Positions 1-6,166 of a DNA stretch of 8,661 nucleotides are shown piece after piece. The position numbers and the translations under genes were made by a program. The notes under the pieces are model-generated. The model did not search any database and had not been told where the DNA came from. It saw nothing but the letters and a program-made list of their open reading frames with translations. The DNA is from Methanocorpusculum sp. GTDB taxonomy: Archaea; Halobacteriota; Methanomicrobia; Methanomicrobiales; Methanocorpusculaceae. The stretch covers positions 1 to 8,661 of the forward strand of contig DALTVX010000118.1 in NCBI GenBank assembly GCA_029987395.1, read 5' to 3'. Within the stretch, counting starts at the first letter, position 1, and every line of letters begins with the position of its first letter.

Positions 1-1
1 G

Positions 2-757
2 ACCCCAAAGGATCTTCGGGGTTCGGATATCATCGTACTTACGTCAGGCATTCCAAGAAAAGCTACGCAGACCCGGCTGGATCTGGCTCTTGAGAATGCA
101 CGGATAGTAAAACAGTACGCAGAGCAGGTGGGTCGTATGGCGCCTGAGGCAATTTTACTTGTTGTGACAAATCCCGTGGATATCATGACGACCGTTGCTC
201 TGAAATATTCGGGGATGATGCCTCACCGGGTGTTTGGTCTTGGAACTCATCTTGACTCGATGCGGCTCAAGGCGTGTCTTGCGGACTTTTTCAATGTGCA
301 TGTGAGCGAGGTGCACACAAGGATCATCGGGGAGCATGGAGACACCATGGTGCCTATGTGGTCTGCAACCACAGTGGGAGGTATTCAGATCGATAACCTT
401 CTCGGGGTGGCAAAACTTCCGCGGGAGGATATTATGGAGAGGGTCAAGTCAAGTGGCTTGTATATCATTCAGGCGAAGGGTTCAACGGTGTACGGACCCG
501 GCGACGCGATCGCATCGCTGATCCGAACGATCGTGGAGGATGAAAATCGGATGTTGACCGTCTCGACCCAGATCCGCCGCGAGGTGTTTGGGCATGAAGG
601 TGTGTGCATAAGTGTTCCGGCACGGATCACCCGGGGAGGGGTGTTCCCGATCGGGGTAAAACTATCTGAGGAAGAGGAACGGCTGTTTGCGAAGTCGGTT
701 GCGTTGATCAGAGAGACGACCGAGAACGTCTGTTCTATTCTCGATGCAGAGCTTTGA
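2..757 (+). CDS. mdh: Malate dehydrogenase (NAD(P)-dependent), 5'-truncated by the window edge
   Basis: This is the C-terminal 251 residues of an LDH/MDH-superfamily enzyme, which interconverts malate and oxaloacetate in the cytoplasm. In methanogens it belongs to the incomplete TCA cycle. The frame is open from base 2 with no start codon, so the N-terminal Rossmann glycine motif (roughly 60-70 residues in the family) lies outside the window. Counting from the first visible codon, the active-site loop SGIPRK has Arg19 at the position that selects malate over lactate (Gln in lactate dehydrogenases), and Arg25 is the second substrate arginine. TNPVD lies at 56-60. GTHLDSMR (81-88) supplies the catalytic Asp85 and the substrate-binding Arg88. 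IGEHGD (109-114) supplies the proton-relay His112. An internal GTG at 128 is not the true start, because conserved family sequence continues upstream of it. The gene converges on the NTF2-like gene. The choice of cofactor cannot be judged without the N-terminus. Confidence 0.92.
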   Translation, partial: TPKDLRGSDIIVLTSGIPRKATQTRLDLALENARIVKQYAEQVGRMAPEAILLVVTNPVDIMTTVALKYSGMMPHRVFGLGTHLDSMRLKACLADFFNVHVSEVHTRIIGEHGDTMVPMWSATTVGGIQIDNLLGVAKLPREDIMERVKSSGLYIIQAKGSTVYGPGDAIASLIRTIVEDENRMLTVSTQIRREVFGHEGVCISVPARITRGGVFPIGVKLSEEEERLFAKSVALIRETTENVCSILDAEL

Positions 758-783
758 TTTTACGAGAGAAACGAGATTCAATC

Positions 784-789
784 TTTTTT
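784..789 (+). terminator. Candidate oligo-T terminator after mdh
   Basis: A run of six T residues lies 26 bp after the mdh stop codon. Archaeal RNA polymerase commonly terminates at such T tracts without a strong hairpin. A second weak candidate is GATGT-GT-ACATC followed by four T at 830-845, but its loop is too tight for a full stem. The 135 bp convergent gap (758-892) holds nothing else that I recognise. Confidence 0.3.
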
Positions 790-892
790 CAACCGGTCCC
801 TTGGTCAATCTCAAAAATATTGGTATAGGGATGTGTACATCTTTTAAGGGGGCGTAAATCCCGAGCGATGTCAGATACTTGTTCGTCGACCC

Positions 893-1213
893 TTACGCTA
901 TATGAAGCTGAGCTAGCTCCCAGGCATGACCCGTCCCCCGAAGCACTGCCGTGAATCGACAGGGCGCCCCATCATAAGAACAAACACCCGACACCCAGGC
1001 GATCACTCCCTCTCCTTTTACAACCATCTCGCCGAATTTCAGGCGCTTGAGAGAGAGACCCTCACGTCCGTTATGATCCATGTTTGGAGCAAATACAATC
1101 ACATCGGGCGCGATGATCCTCTCGGACCCGGCAAAACTCCCCGTATCTGAACAAACCTCCACTTTAGCGAGAAGGGCAAGTATCTGATCTTTGGTCTGGG
1201 TCGAAAGAGGCAT
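893..1213 (-). CDS. Small NTF2/SnoaL-like fold protein, function unknown
   Basis: This 106-residue protein starts at an ATG at 1211-1213 and ends at a TAA at 893-895. Its pattern resembles the SnoaL_3/DUF4440-type members of the NTF2-like superfamily: an N-terminal helix (about residues 7-18), a strand with a hydrophobic stretch (IIAPDVIVFAP, 33-43), then paired strands GVIAWVSGVCSY and CRFTAVLRGTGHAWELAQLHIA at the C-terminus. The end pattern 'RFTAVLR...W.L.QLH' is the most family-like part. Such proteins form a cone-shaped pocket and may be enzymes or ligand binders. No catalytic residue can be assigned here. At 106 residues it is slightly short for the family (usually 120-150), with the missing part in the N-terminal helices. 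It is divergently arranged with the helicase, and no Shine-Dalgarno sequence is evident. The family call is inferred from remembered patterns. Confidence 0.62.
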   Translation of the reverse strand: MPLSTQTKDQILALLAKVEVCSDTGSFAGSERIIAPDVIVFAPNMDHNGREGLSLKRLKFGEMVVKGEGVIAWVSGVCSYDGAPCRFTAVLRGTGHAWELAQLHIA

Positions 1214-1252
1214 ACTTAATAGATATGGGTCCAGACAAATAATACATTACTC
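1214..1252. promoter_or_regulatory. Compact divergent promoter region
   Basis: Only 39 bp separate the divergent NTF2-like and helicase start codons, so both core promoters must lie here or extend into coding DNA. AT-rich TATA-like stretches occur near 1216-1226 (plus strand, TTAATAGATAT) and near 1236-1246 (minus-strand reading, ATGTATTATTTG). Each is about 25-35 bp from the opposite start codon, as expected for leaderless or short-leader transcripts. Neither matches the archaeal TATA consensus well. Confidence 0.35.
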
Positions 1253-3283
1253 ATGGCAGACACAGCTGATTATTTTCCCTACCAAACCTATCGGAAAAAC
1301 CAAAAGGAGATGCTCGAGGAGGTAGAAAAAACCGCCGAACAAAATGACGTTCTCCTCATCGACGCACCGACCGGTAGCGGAAAATCCAGCGTGATCGCAA
1401 GCCTTCTTGCCAAAGCCAACGGACGAAAGATTTTGGTCGCCGTTCGAACCATATCCCAGCTCCAGATCTTTATTCGGGAACTCGACCTCATCAGGCAAAA
1501 AAAACAGCCCACCCTGAAATTCGTCTACCTCATCGGCAAAGGAAATATGTGCCCGCTTGGGGGATTTGGCGACGTGTATCGCAGATGTGAAGGAGTCAAA
1601 GCATTTACCACCTCACTTATGCAGCAGAGAGCCGACCGCGGTTCCTTTGACCCTGCCACCGACAAAGTGATCATCGATCAGATCAGAAAACAGGACCGAG
1701 AACACCCTGTCGTCTGCCCCTACTTTGTCAACAGCCGGGTCTTTATCCAGGGAGAGGAAGGCGCCCGACGGATGATCCCCTCCCCTGAACTAAGGCGCAA
1801 GTCCGAGATCGCACAAAAACAGATCGTCCGACCAAACGAACTCATCACCTTCGCAGGAAAAGTCTGCCCCTACGATCTCATGCTCACGGCCGCCAGAGGA
1901 GCCGACGTTATCATCTGTAACTACTATCACCTCTTCAACGACGACATCAGAGAGCAGCTCTACGTCAACCTTCAATGCGAGGAGCACAACGTCATGCTGC
2001 TCCTCGATGAGGCCCATAATTTAGGCGACGTCGTTCAGTCGATCCAGAGCATAAAAATACGGGACACCGACATCGAAGCCGCCGCAAATGAAGTCGCATC
2101 GCTTCGCGATAAAGTCCGCGGTTCTGAGGCGGTTCGCCATGTCCTCCCCCGAATAGCTGAGTTCATCGACGGACTCCAGCGTTCAAACGAAGCAGAAGAC
2201 TGGTTCGATCCGCAGATCTTCAACCGGTTCATCATTAAAGGTTCGCTTTACGAAAAGCCGGAGGCAATGCTCGAAGACATCATCTCCATCAAAGAGGCGA
2301 TGCGGGACCGCGGCATCGAACGTGGAGATTACCGGGAATCTGCGATCGAAAAACTGTGCGAGTTTTTGATCCGACTGTACCGATCCTCCACCGACCCATC
2401 GTTTCTGACCGTTTACACAAAAGATACGGAGGTCATCACGCTTGAAGTCAGAAACATCGATCCAGCTGATAGGCTTCAGGAGCTCGTCTCCAAACACGCC
2501 GCGACCATCCTCATCAGCGGCACGCTTTCACCGGTCGATGCATACAAAAAATATTACTTCGGTGATATGCCGGTCAAGACCCTCTCGCTGCCAAATTCTT
2601 TCCCAAAGGAAAACCGCATGATCCTTGGGACCAAGGACATCACCACCGCATTTTCCAAACGGCAGAACCCAGAAAACACCCAGGCGATCATTGAATATAT
2701 TCTCGCGTTTGCAAAACTTCCAGGAAACTCCGCCATCTACTTCCCCTCCTACCAGCTGCAGAGCCGATTTGCCGAGGCATGCCAGAGCAAGATCCGCAAC
2801 AAACAGGTCTTCATCGAGCCGCGTGAGTCGAGCGAGGCAAACGAGGCGCTCAAGGAGTTCATGTCGCTTCCGGGCAAGCAGAAGTCCGGTATTCTTTTCG
2901 CGGTGTGCGGGGGAAAATGGAGCGAAGGACTGGATTATCGGGGCGATCAGCTGACCGCCGCCCTTGTTATCGGCCTCCCGCTCGCTCCGTTTACCCCTGT
3001 TCGTCGGATGGTGAATAACTACTACCGGCGCAAATTTGGCGCAGAGGGTGAGTTCATTGCCTACACGCTTCCTGCGATCAACAAATCTATGCAGGCTCTT
3101 GGCCGGGTGCTCCGAACCGAAAGTGATCGCGGTGTTTTGATCCTTGGCGATCAGAGGTTCCTTGACGGTGATATTTTCCGCGGTCTTTCTCCCTGGATGC
3201 GGGCTGAACTGATCGAATGCGATCTGGATACCGTGAAAATTAAACTTAGCAAATGGGGGAGCAATGCGTCAGGGCGCCTGTAG
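1253..3283 (+). CDS. XPD/Rad3-family superfamily 2 DNA helicase with Fe-S cluster
   Basis: This 676-residue ATP-dependent helicase probably unwinds DNA 5'-3', as XPD, DinG and other Fe-S helicases do, and acts in repair or transcription-associated processes. The motifs appear in order. FPY..R..Q near 8-17 resembles a Q motif. Walker A is APTGSGKSS (38-46, Lys44). Four spaced cysteines (C100, C112, C155, C205) fit the Fe-S domain. The DEAH box is LLLDEAHN (249-256). After a helical Arch-like insertion (about 265-400) come SGTLSP (motif III-like, 422-427), GGKWSEGLDY (motif V, 553-562) and QALGRVLR (motif VI, 614-621, arginine finger). The length matches archaeal XPD-like proteins, and all key residues are present. 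The ATG at 1253 is the first start after the divergent promoter and leaves Walker A at a normal distance. The last 20 bp overlap ogt, suggesting a repair operon. The sequence cannot decide between a true XPD orthologue and a DinG-like paralogue, so no symbol is given. Confidence 0.94.
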   Translation: MADTADYFPYQTYRKNQKEMLEEVEKTAEQNDVLLIDAPTGSGKSSVIASLLAKANGRKILVAVRTISQLQIFIRELDLIRQKKQPTLKFVYLIGKGNMCPLGGFGDVYRRCEGVKAFTTSLMQQRADRGSFDPATDKVIIDQIRKQDREHPVVCPYFVNSRVFIQGEEGARRMIPSPELRRKSEIAQKQIVRPNELITFAGKVCPYDLMLTAARGADVIICNYYHLFNDDIREQLYVNLQCEEHNVMLLLDEAHNLGDVVQSIQSIKIRDTDIEAAANEVASLRDKVRGSEAVRHVLPRIAEFIDGLQRSNEAEDWFDPQIFNRFIIKGSLYEKPEAMLEDIISIKEAMRDRGIERGDYRESAIEKLCEFLIRLYRSSTDPSFLTVYTKDTEVITLEVRNIDPADRLQELVSKHAATILISGTLSPVDAYKKYYFGDMPVKTLSLPNSFPKENRMILGTKDITTAFSKRQNPENTQAIIEYILAFAKLPGNSAIYFPSYQLQSRFAEACQSKIRNKQVFIEPRESSEANEALKEFMSLPGKQKSGILFAVCGGKWSEGLDYRGDQLTAALVIGLPLAPFTPVRRMVNNYYRRKFGAEGEFIAYTLPAINKSMQALGRVLRTESDRGVLILGDQRFLDGDIFRGLSPWMRAELIECDLDTVKIKLSKWGSNASGRL

Positions 3284-3710
3284 TTTTGGGCTCTGGAAGG
3301 TCGCGGTCGATTATGATGGGGCGGTCGTCCACCGAGTCAGGTTTTTGCGGACGGCGCCAGAGGGAACGGTTCCGATACAGTTCACTAAATTCCTTGCCGG
3401 AAAAGGAACAGACTTTTCTCCGCTCACCTCCTCGGCGATATCAGGCGACAATATCTATGCCCAGATCTACCGCGAGGTTTCGAAGATCCCGTATGGCGAG
3501 ACACGAACGTACGGGGAGGTCGGAAAGATCGTTGGAACACATCCGCGTGTGGTCGGGAATGCGATGGCACGAAATCCTACCGTGCTGATCGTTCCGTGTC
3601 ACAGGGTTGTTGGATCCAACGGCGGGCTTGGCGGATTCTCACCCGATCTTGAGATAAAAAAAGCACTTTTGCTTCTAGAAAAAAATACCACAAAAAATCT
3701 TTTTTCATGA
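3264..3710 (+). CDS. ogt: Methylated-DNA--[protein]-cysteine S-methyltransferase (O6-alkylguanine-DNA alkyltransferase)
   Basis: This 148-residue suicide repair protein takes the alkyl group from O6-alkylguanine in DNA onto its own cysteine. The active-site signature VPCHRVVGSNG (110-120) contains the acceptor Cys112 and His113. The preceding helix-turn-helix (TRTYGEVGKIVGTHPRVVGNA, about 80-100) carries Arg95 at the arginine-finger position that flips the base, followed by the conserved ARNP. The N-terminal ribonuclease-H-like domain is short and divergent. The ATG lies 20 bp inside the helicase gene. A purine-rich GGGGGAG at 3255-3261 precedes it, but the 2-nt spacing is unusually close, so translational coupling to the helicase is likely. 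The last codons include a T6 run (3700-3705) that may also end the transcript. Decayed copies of this gene's 3' end recur twice downstream (about 4798-4935 and 5998-6109), but this copy is intact. Confidence 0.95.
   Translation: MRQGACSFGLWKVAVDYDGAVVHRVRFLRTAPEGTVPIQFTKFLAGKGTDFSPLTSSAISGDNIYAQIYREVSKIPYGETRTYGEVGKIVGTHPRVVGNAMARNPTVLIVPCHRVVGSNGGLGGFSPDLEIKKALLLLEKNTTKNLFS
3700..3705 (+). terminator. Candidate oligo-T terminator overlapping the end of ogt
   Basis: Six T residues lie in the last codons of ogt, preceded by six A residues (3692-3697). The T run is also present at the equivalent place in both relic copies (4924-4930 and 6100-6105), although the surrounding reading frame has decayed there. 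This would fit selection for termination or promoter spacing ahead of each transporter gene. Confidence 0.3.
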
Positions 3711-3731
3711 ATTTGAGAGCTTATCTGCTGA

Positions 3732-3762
3732 CTTAATCCATGTAGACCGCACATGGATTAAG
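3732..3762. promoter_or_regulatory. Perfect 12-bp inverted repeat upstream of transporter copy 1
   Basis: CTTAATCCATGT (3732-3743) and its exact reverse complement ACATGGATTAAG (3751-3762) flank a 7-nt spacer, ending 7 nt before the start codon at 3770. The left arm begins with CTTAAT, which all three transporter copies keep about 31-38 bp upstream of the ATG, where an archaeal TATA element for a short-leader transcript would sit. The dyad would thus cover both the TATA box and the transcription start, which suits a repressor operator. It could instead form a hairpin that ends ogt transcription or masks the transporter start. No T run follows the stem, which makes a simple terminator less likely. 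Confidence 0.6.
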
Positions 3763-3769
3763 AACATAA

Positions 3770-4693
3770 ATGGACCTGCGCCTGCTCATATTTCCGCTTC
3801 TTGTTTTTCTAGGAGGTTGCTGCTACGGACCCTCATCTCCCACGATCAAATTAGCATATGCTGCGGGATATTCGTGGAATGATCTGGTCATGAGTCAGTA
3901 TTTTTACGGATGGCTGATCCTGCTCGTTGTCGTGGTTGGGTTTTTCCTCTTTCGCCTGATGAAAAAGCAGCCTTCGATTCGAACGGTTGAACCCAAACCA
4001 TTATTCCGGCGCATTCTCGGAGTGGTCTTTGCAGGGATATGTATCGGTCTTGTGACAGTGACCTATTGTTTATCTCTGCAGACCATTCCCGCCTATATCA
4101 CCGTCATTCTTCTTTTCCAGTTCGCTTGGATGGGAGTTTTGATCCAGATGATCGCTGAGAGAAAACTCCCTCAGCCAAAAATCGTCATCTCCGTAGTTAT
4201 TCTTATCATCGGAACATTACTCGCTGCAAGTTTCTCTGTTCTGGAAGCACCGCTTGACCCGGCAGGCGTTATCTTTGGGCTTCTCTCCGCCCTGTTCTAC
4301 GCATTATATATGTTCATGCTCGGTCGTGTCGAGGTTGGGATGCATCCACTGAACAGAAGTTTTCTGATCATCAGCTCCACGCTTCTCCTTTTGACACTTC
4401 TCTTTGGACCCCGATTCTTTATCGAAGGTACCTTTGCCACCGGCATCTGGGGATATGGACTCAGTTTAGGATCGATAGGATGCGTTTTGCCGATGGTTTT
4501 GTTTGCCATAGCAGTTCCCCATATATCAACCGGAGCAGCCACGATCCTGTGTTCCTCGGAGTTGCCGGCATCCATCATCTGTGCCGTCCTCATACTTGGG
4601 GAGTCGGTCTCATTGATCCAGTATGCAGGAATAGCTCTGGTGTTCTTTGGTATTGCGTTCCCTCAGTATAAAAAAGAGATCAGTCCGGAATAG
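3770..4693 (+). CDS. EamA/DMT-superfamily transporter, copy 1
   Basis: This 307-residue integral membrane protein is built mostly of hydrophobic segments. Ten can be placed, at about 4-22, 44-63, 82-102, 106-128, 138-156, 165-184, 197-215, 224-249, 254-276 and 282-299. This is the ten-helix drug/metabolite transporter plan, made of two EamA repeats. Family-like features are the small and Pro residues of helix 1 (GGCCYGPSSPTIKLA, 15-29) and the end of repeat two (SSELPASIICAVLILGES). The conserved LEAPLDPAGVIFG (158-170) links the two halves. The substrate cannot be predicted: DMT members export amino acids, nucleobases, sugars or drugs. It is the first of three tandem paralogues. No Shine-Dalgarno precedes the ATG, consistent with a short or absent leader. 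Its C-terminus (PQYKKEISPE) matches copy 3 and probably represents the ancestral end. Confidence 0.88.
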   Translation: MDLRLLIFPLLVFLGGCCYGPSSPTIKLAYAAGYSWNDLVMSQYFYGWLILLVVVVGFFLFRLMKKQPSIRTVEPKPLFRRILGVVFAGICIGLVTVTYCLSLQTIPAYITVILLFQFAWMGVLIQMIAERKLPQPKIVISVVILIIGTLLAASFSVLEAPLDPAGVIFGLLSALFYALYMFMLGRVEVGMHPLNRSFLIISSTLLLLTLLFGPRFFIEGTFATGIWGYGLSLGSIGCVLPMVLFAIAVPHISTGAATILCSSELPASIICAVLILGESVSLIQYAGIALVFFGIAFPQYKKEISPE

Positions 4694-4696
4694 AAC

Positions 4697-4704
4697 AAAA
4701 AAAA
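4697..4704 (-). terminator. Relic of the zinc-ribbon gene's terminator
   Basis: An A8 run just after transporter copy 1 (T8 on the minus strand) occupies the same position as the A7 run at 7095-7101 after copy 3. There it follows the live zinc-ribbon gene. Here it appears to be a fossil of the same terminator, carried along by the duplication. Confidence 0.35.
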
Positions 4705-4747
4705 GGATACGTGTGCGCAGATTTTTCATATCCAAGCCGTATAAAAA

Positions 4748-4797
4748 TCAGGTGAGTTTTGCACCGCGGGAGCCGGAAATTTTTGCTCCTGATGTGG
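4748..4797 (-). pseudogene. Relic of the 3' end of the zinc-ribbon gene (duplication fossil 1)
   Basis: Read on the minus strand, this encodes about STSGAKISGSRGAKLT followed by a TGA stop at 4748-4750. It aligns without gaps to YTAGTKFCGSCGGKLN, the end of the intact zinc-ribbon protein at 7144-7512. Both cysteines of the last CxxC are lost (to Ser and Arg). Nucleotide similarity continues on the other side of the stop codon, so roughly 4711-4797 matches 7108-7194 at about 70% by eye with no gaps. The similarity ends at 4797-4800, where ogt-derived sequence begins. It has no start and no room for the rest of the gene. Confidence 0.8.
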
Positions 4798-4935
4798 ATC
4801 CTGCGGTGCTGATCATACCTTGCCGCAGAGTTGTTGGATCCAACGGCAAACTCGGTAAATGTCCCCCTGATTTTTAAATCAAAAAAGCCCTCTCTTTGCT
4901 AGAAAAAAACACTGCTGCAGACCTTTTTTTGCAAT
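4798..4935 (+). pseudogene. Relic of the 3' end of ogt (duplication fossil 1)
   Basis: The plus strand reads PAVLIIPCRRVVGSNGKLG, then an in-frame stop (TAA, 4875-4877), then IKKALSLLEKNTAADLF. This corresponds to residues 105-147 of the intact Ogt, about 1224 bp upstream. The acceptor cysteine codon persists, but the neighbouring His is Arg. The reading frame has an internal stop and lacks the whole N-terminal two-thirds, so it cannot make a working enzyme. Its upstream edge abuts the zinc-ribbon relic, marking a tandem-duplication junction at about 4796-4800. Confidence 0.88.
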
Positions 4936-4950
4936 GTTTTTGGGTCATAT

Positions 4951-4966
4951 GCTAGCTTAATCTAGC
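4951..4966. promoter_or_regulatory. Short inverted repeat flanking the CTTAAT box of transporter copy 2
   Basis: GCTAG (4951-4955) and CTAGC (4962-4966) flank CTTAAT (4956-4961), 26 bp before the ATG at 4993. The position is homologous to the long dyad upstream of copy 1, but the symmetry is different. The shared sequence GGACCGCA / AGACCGCA a little downstream shows common ancestry of the two leaders. A role as core promoter plus operator is plausible but unproven. Confidence 0.4.
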
Positions 4967-4992
4967 TGGACCGCAAATAATAAGGGATACAA

Positions 4993-5994
4993 ATGGACCT
5001 GCGTTTGCTCATATTTCCGCTTCTTGTCTTCCTTGGAGGTTGCTGCTACGGACCCTCATCTCCGACGATCAAGTTAGCATATGCTGCCGGATATTCGTGG
5101 GAAGAATTGGTCATGAGTCAGTACTTTTATGGATGGTTGTTCCTGTGTGTTATCGTACTCGGTTATTTCCTATTTCGCCGCATGAAAAAGCTGCCTTCAC
5201 TTCGAACGAACGATCCCAGGCCGATATTTCGCCGCATTCCGGGGGTGATCATTACCGGGACATGCATTGGTCTCGTGACAGTGACCTACTGTCTTTCTCT
5301 GCAGACACTTCCCGCCTACATTTCAGTCATTCTTCTTTTCCAGTTTACCTGGATGGGAGTTTTTATTCAGGCGCTCACCGAAAGGAAACTCCCGCAGTCA
5401 AAGATGATCATCTCCGTTGTCATACTCGTCATCGGAACATTCCTTGCTGCAGGTTTTGCCGGACTGGAAGCACCGCTTGACCCGGCAGGCGTCATCTTCG
5501 GGCTTCTCTCAGCCCTGCTCTACGCACTATATATGTTCATGCTTGGCAGAGTCGAGATCGGTATGCATCCGCTGAACAGAAGTTTTCTGATCATCAGCTC
5601 CTCGCTTGTCCTTATGACACTCGTCTTTGGTCCCAGTTTCTTTATTGAAGGCACGTTTGCCACCGGCATCTGGATGTACGGGATCATGTTGGGCTCTATT
5701 GGCTGTGTTCTGCCAATGTTCCTCTTTACGATCGCCGCTCCGAGGATCTCGACAGGAGCCGCCACGATCCTCAGCTCCTCGGAGTTGCCAGCATCCATTA
5801 TCTGTGCAGTTATGTTCCTTGGCGAATCGGTCTCATGGATCCAGTATGCAGGAATGGCCCTGCTGTTCATCGGTATCGCCTATCCGCAGTACCATCCGCA
5901 GTATCACCCCCAGTTCGGCCAAAAACATATGCGAAAAGGTTTGGGCATGCAGAAATTTCTGCACCCGCATTTCCGTGCAAAAAAGATCAGATAA
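4993..5994 (+). CDS. EamA/DMT-superfamily transporter, copy 2, with extended C-terminal tail
   Basis: This paralogue of 333 residues shares the ten-helix plan of copies 1 and 3. The N-terminal 34 residues match copy 1 exactly, and the half-linker LEAPLDPAGVIFG and the SSELPASIIC region are kept. It differs most in helix 2 (FLCVIVLGYFLFRR), the loop before helix 3, and helix 8 (IWMYGIMLGSIGCVLPMFLFTI). The other copies end PQYKKE plus a few residues. This one continues PQYHPQYHPQFGQK and then a basic tail (KGLGMQK...RAKKIR). The tail is encoded by a 12-bp tandem repeat and by the relic DNA that follows the other copies, so the ancestral stop has been lost. The tail would be cytoplasmic if the usual DMT topology holds. 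The substrate is unknown. The body is intact with no frameshift, so it is probably still expressed. Confidence 0.86.
   Translation: MDLRLLIFPLLVFLGGCCYGPSSPTIKLAYAAGYSWEELVMSQYFYGWLFLCVIVLGYFLFRRMKKLPSLRTNDPRPIFRRIPGVIITGTCIGLVTVTYCLSLQTLPAYISVILLFQFTWMGVFIQALTERKLPQSKMIISVVILVIGTFLAAGFAGLEAPLDPAGVIFGLLSALLYALYMFMLGRVEIGMHPLNRSFLIISSSLVLMTLVFGPSFFIEGTFATGIWMYGIMLGSIGCVLPMFLFTIAAPRISTGAATILSSSELPASIICAVMFLGESVSWIQYAGMALLFIGIAYPQYHPQYHPQFGQKHMRKGLGMQKFLHPHFRAKKIR
5884..5916 (+). repeat. 12-bp tandem repeat at the 3' end of transporter copy 2
   Basis: CCGCAGTACCAT (5884-5895) is followed by CCGCAGTATCAC (5896-5907) and a partial third unit CCCCAGTTC (5908-5916). They encode PQYHPQYHPQF. Copies 1 and 3 have only one PQY here, so the repeat arose after the gene duplication, probably by slippage. 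It marks the place where the ancestral C-terminus was replaced. Confidence 0.75.
5948..5963. repeat. Perfect 16-bp palindrome within the tail of transporter copy 2
   Basis: TGCAGAAATTTCTGCA reads the same on both strands. GGG (5943-5945) and CCC (5964-5966) flank it and could extend a hairpin past a two-base bulge. It lies in the novel tail region, 29 bp before the stop codon. The equivalent sequence after copy 1 (near 4715-4730) is recognisably related but not palindromic, so the symmetry is new or was lost there. It could be an mRNA 3' hairpin or a protein-binding site. Confidence 0.6.
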
Positions 5995-6002
5995 GTTTTC
6001 CG
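5986..6002 (-). pseudogene. Short relic of the zinc-ribbon gene's last codons (duplication fossil 2)
   Basis: The 17 bp at 5986-6002 match 7143-7159, the stop and final codons of the zinc-ribbon gene, at 15 positions. Directly afterwards the sequence becomes ogt-like. The match is short, but it lies in the same order and orientation as fossil 1, which makes chance unlikely. It overlaps the last codons and stop of transporter copy 2. Confidence 0.6.
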
Positions 6003-6109
6003 TGGCAGGGTTATTAAATCCAACGCCGGGCGGGTGGATCCACACCAGATTTTTAGATAATAAATTCTTTTTTTCCTAAAAAAAAACGCCACAAAAATCT
6101 TTTTTCGTG
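5998..6109 (+). pseudogene. Relic of the 3' end of ogt (duplication fossil 2)
   Basis: This stretch aligns to the intact ogt from about 3592 to the stop codon region at 3710. Shared blocks include CAGGGTT, ATCCAACG, the A-rich tract with CCACAAAAA, and the TCTTTTTTC run. Several small indels and substitutions destroy the reading frame, so it is more decayed than fossil 1. Homology continues beyond the former stop: TTATCTGCTGACTTAAT is identical at 3721-3737 and 6121-6137. It begins at TTCCG (5998-6002), five bases found at the corresponding edge of both parent sequences, which marks the junction. Confidence 0.82.
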
Positions 6110-6131
6110 TTGTTGAGAGTTTATCTGCTGA

Positions 6132-6166
6132 CTTAATGCCAGTGGCAATCTTATATATAATATATA
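6132..6166 (+). promoter_or_regulatory. Promoter/operator region of transporter copy 3: CTTAAT box, TGCCA-G-TGGCA dyad, TATA tract
   Basis: CTTAAT (6132-6137) is in the conserved place upstream of the ATG at 6168. It overlaps an 11-bp dyad, TGCCA-G-TGGCA (6137-6147), not present in the other copies. A strongly AT tract follows (6151-6166, TTATATATAATATATA). That tract looks like a TATA box, but it lies directly against the start codon. If used, it would start transcription inside the gene, so CTTAAT is the likelier core element. Confidence 0.4.

Noticed and set aside
128..130. GTG as the start of malate dehydrogenase
   Set aside because: The same frame continues upstream to the window edge with conserved family sequence (SGIPRK...TRLDL), so the real start lies outside the window.
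2183..2497. 104-residue minus-strand frame inside the helicase
   Set aside because: It is antisense to a well-supported helicase domain, with no promoter or independent homology recognised.
3253..3588. 111-residue plus-strand frame, Arg/Ser-rich, overlapping ogt
   Set aside because: It is an out-of-frame shadow of ogt. The composition is typical of the alternate frame of a gene with biased third positions.
4647..4877. Open frame of 76 residues ending in an Ogt-like PCRRVVGSNG motif
   Set aside because: Its first part is a shadow of the end of transporter copy 1 and the relic spacer. Only the last 26 codons are ogt-derived, and that portion is a duplication relic with an early stop.
6151..6166. 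TATATATAATATATA tract as the TATA box of transporter copy 3
   Set aside because: It abuts the ATG at 6168. Normal archaeal spacing would start transcription inside the gene, downstream of a start codon conserved in all three copies.
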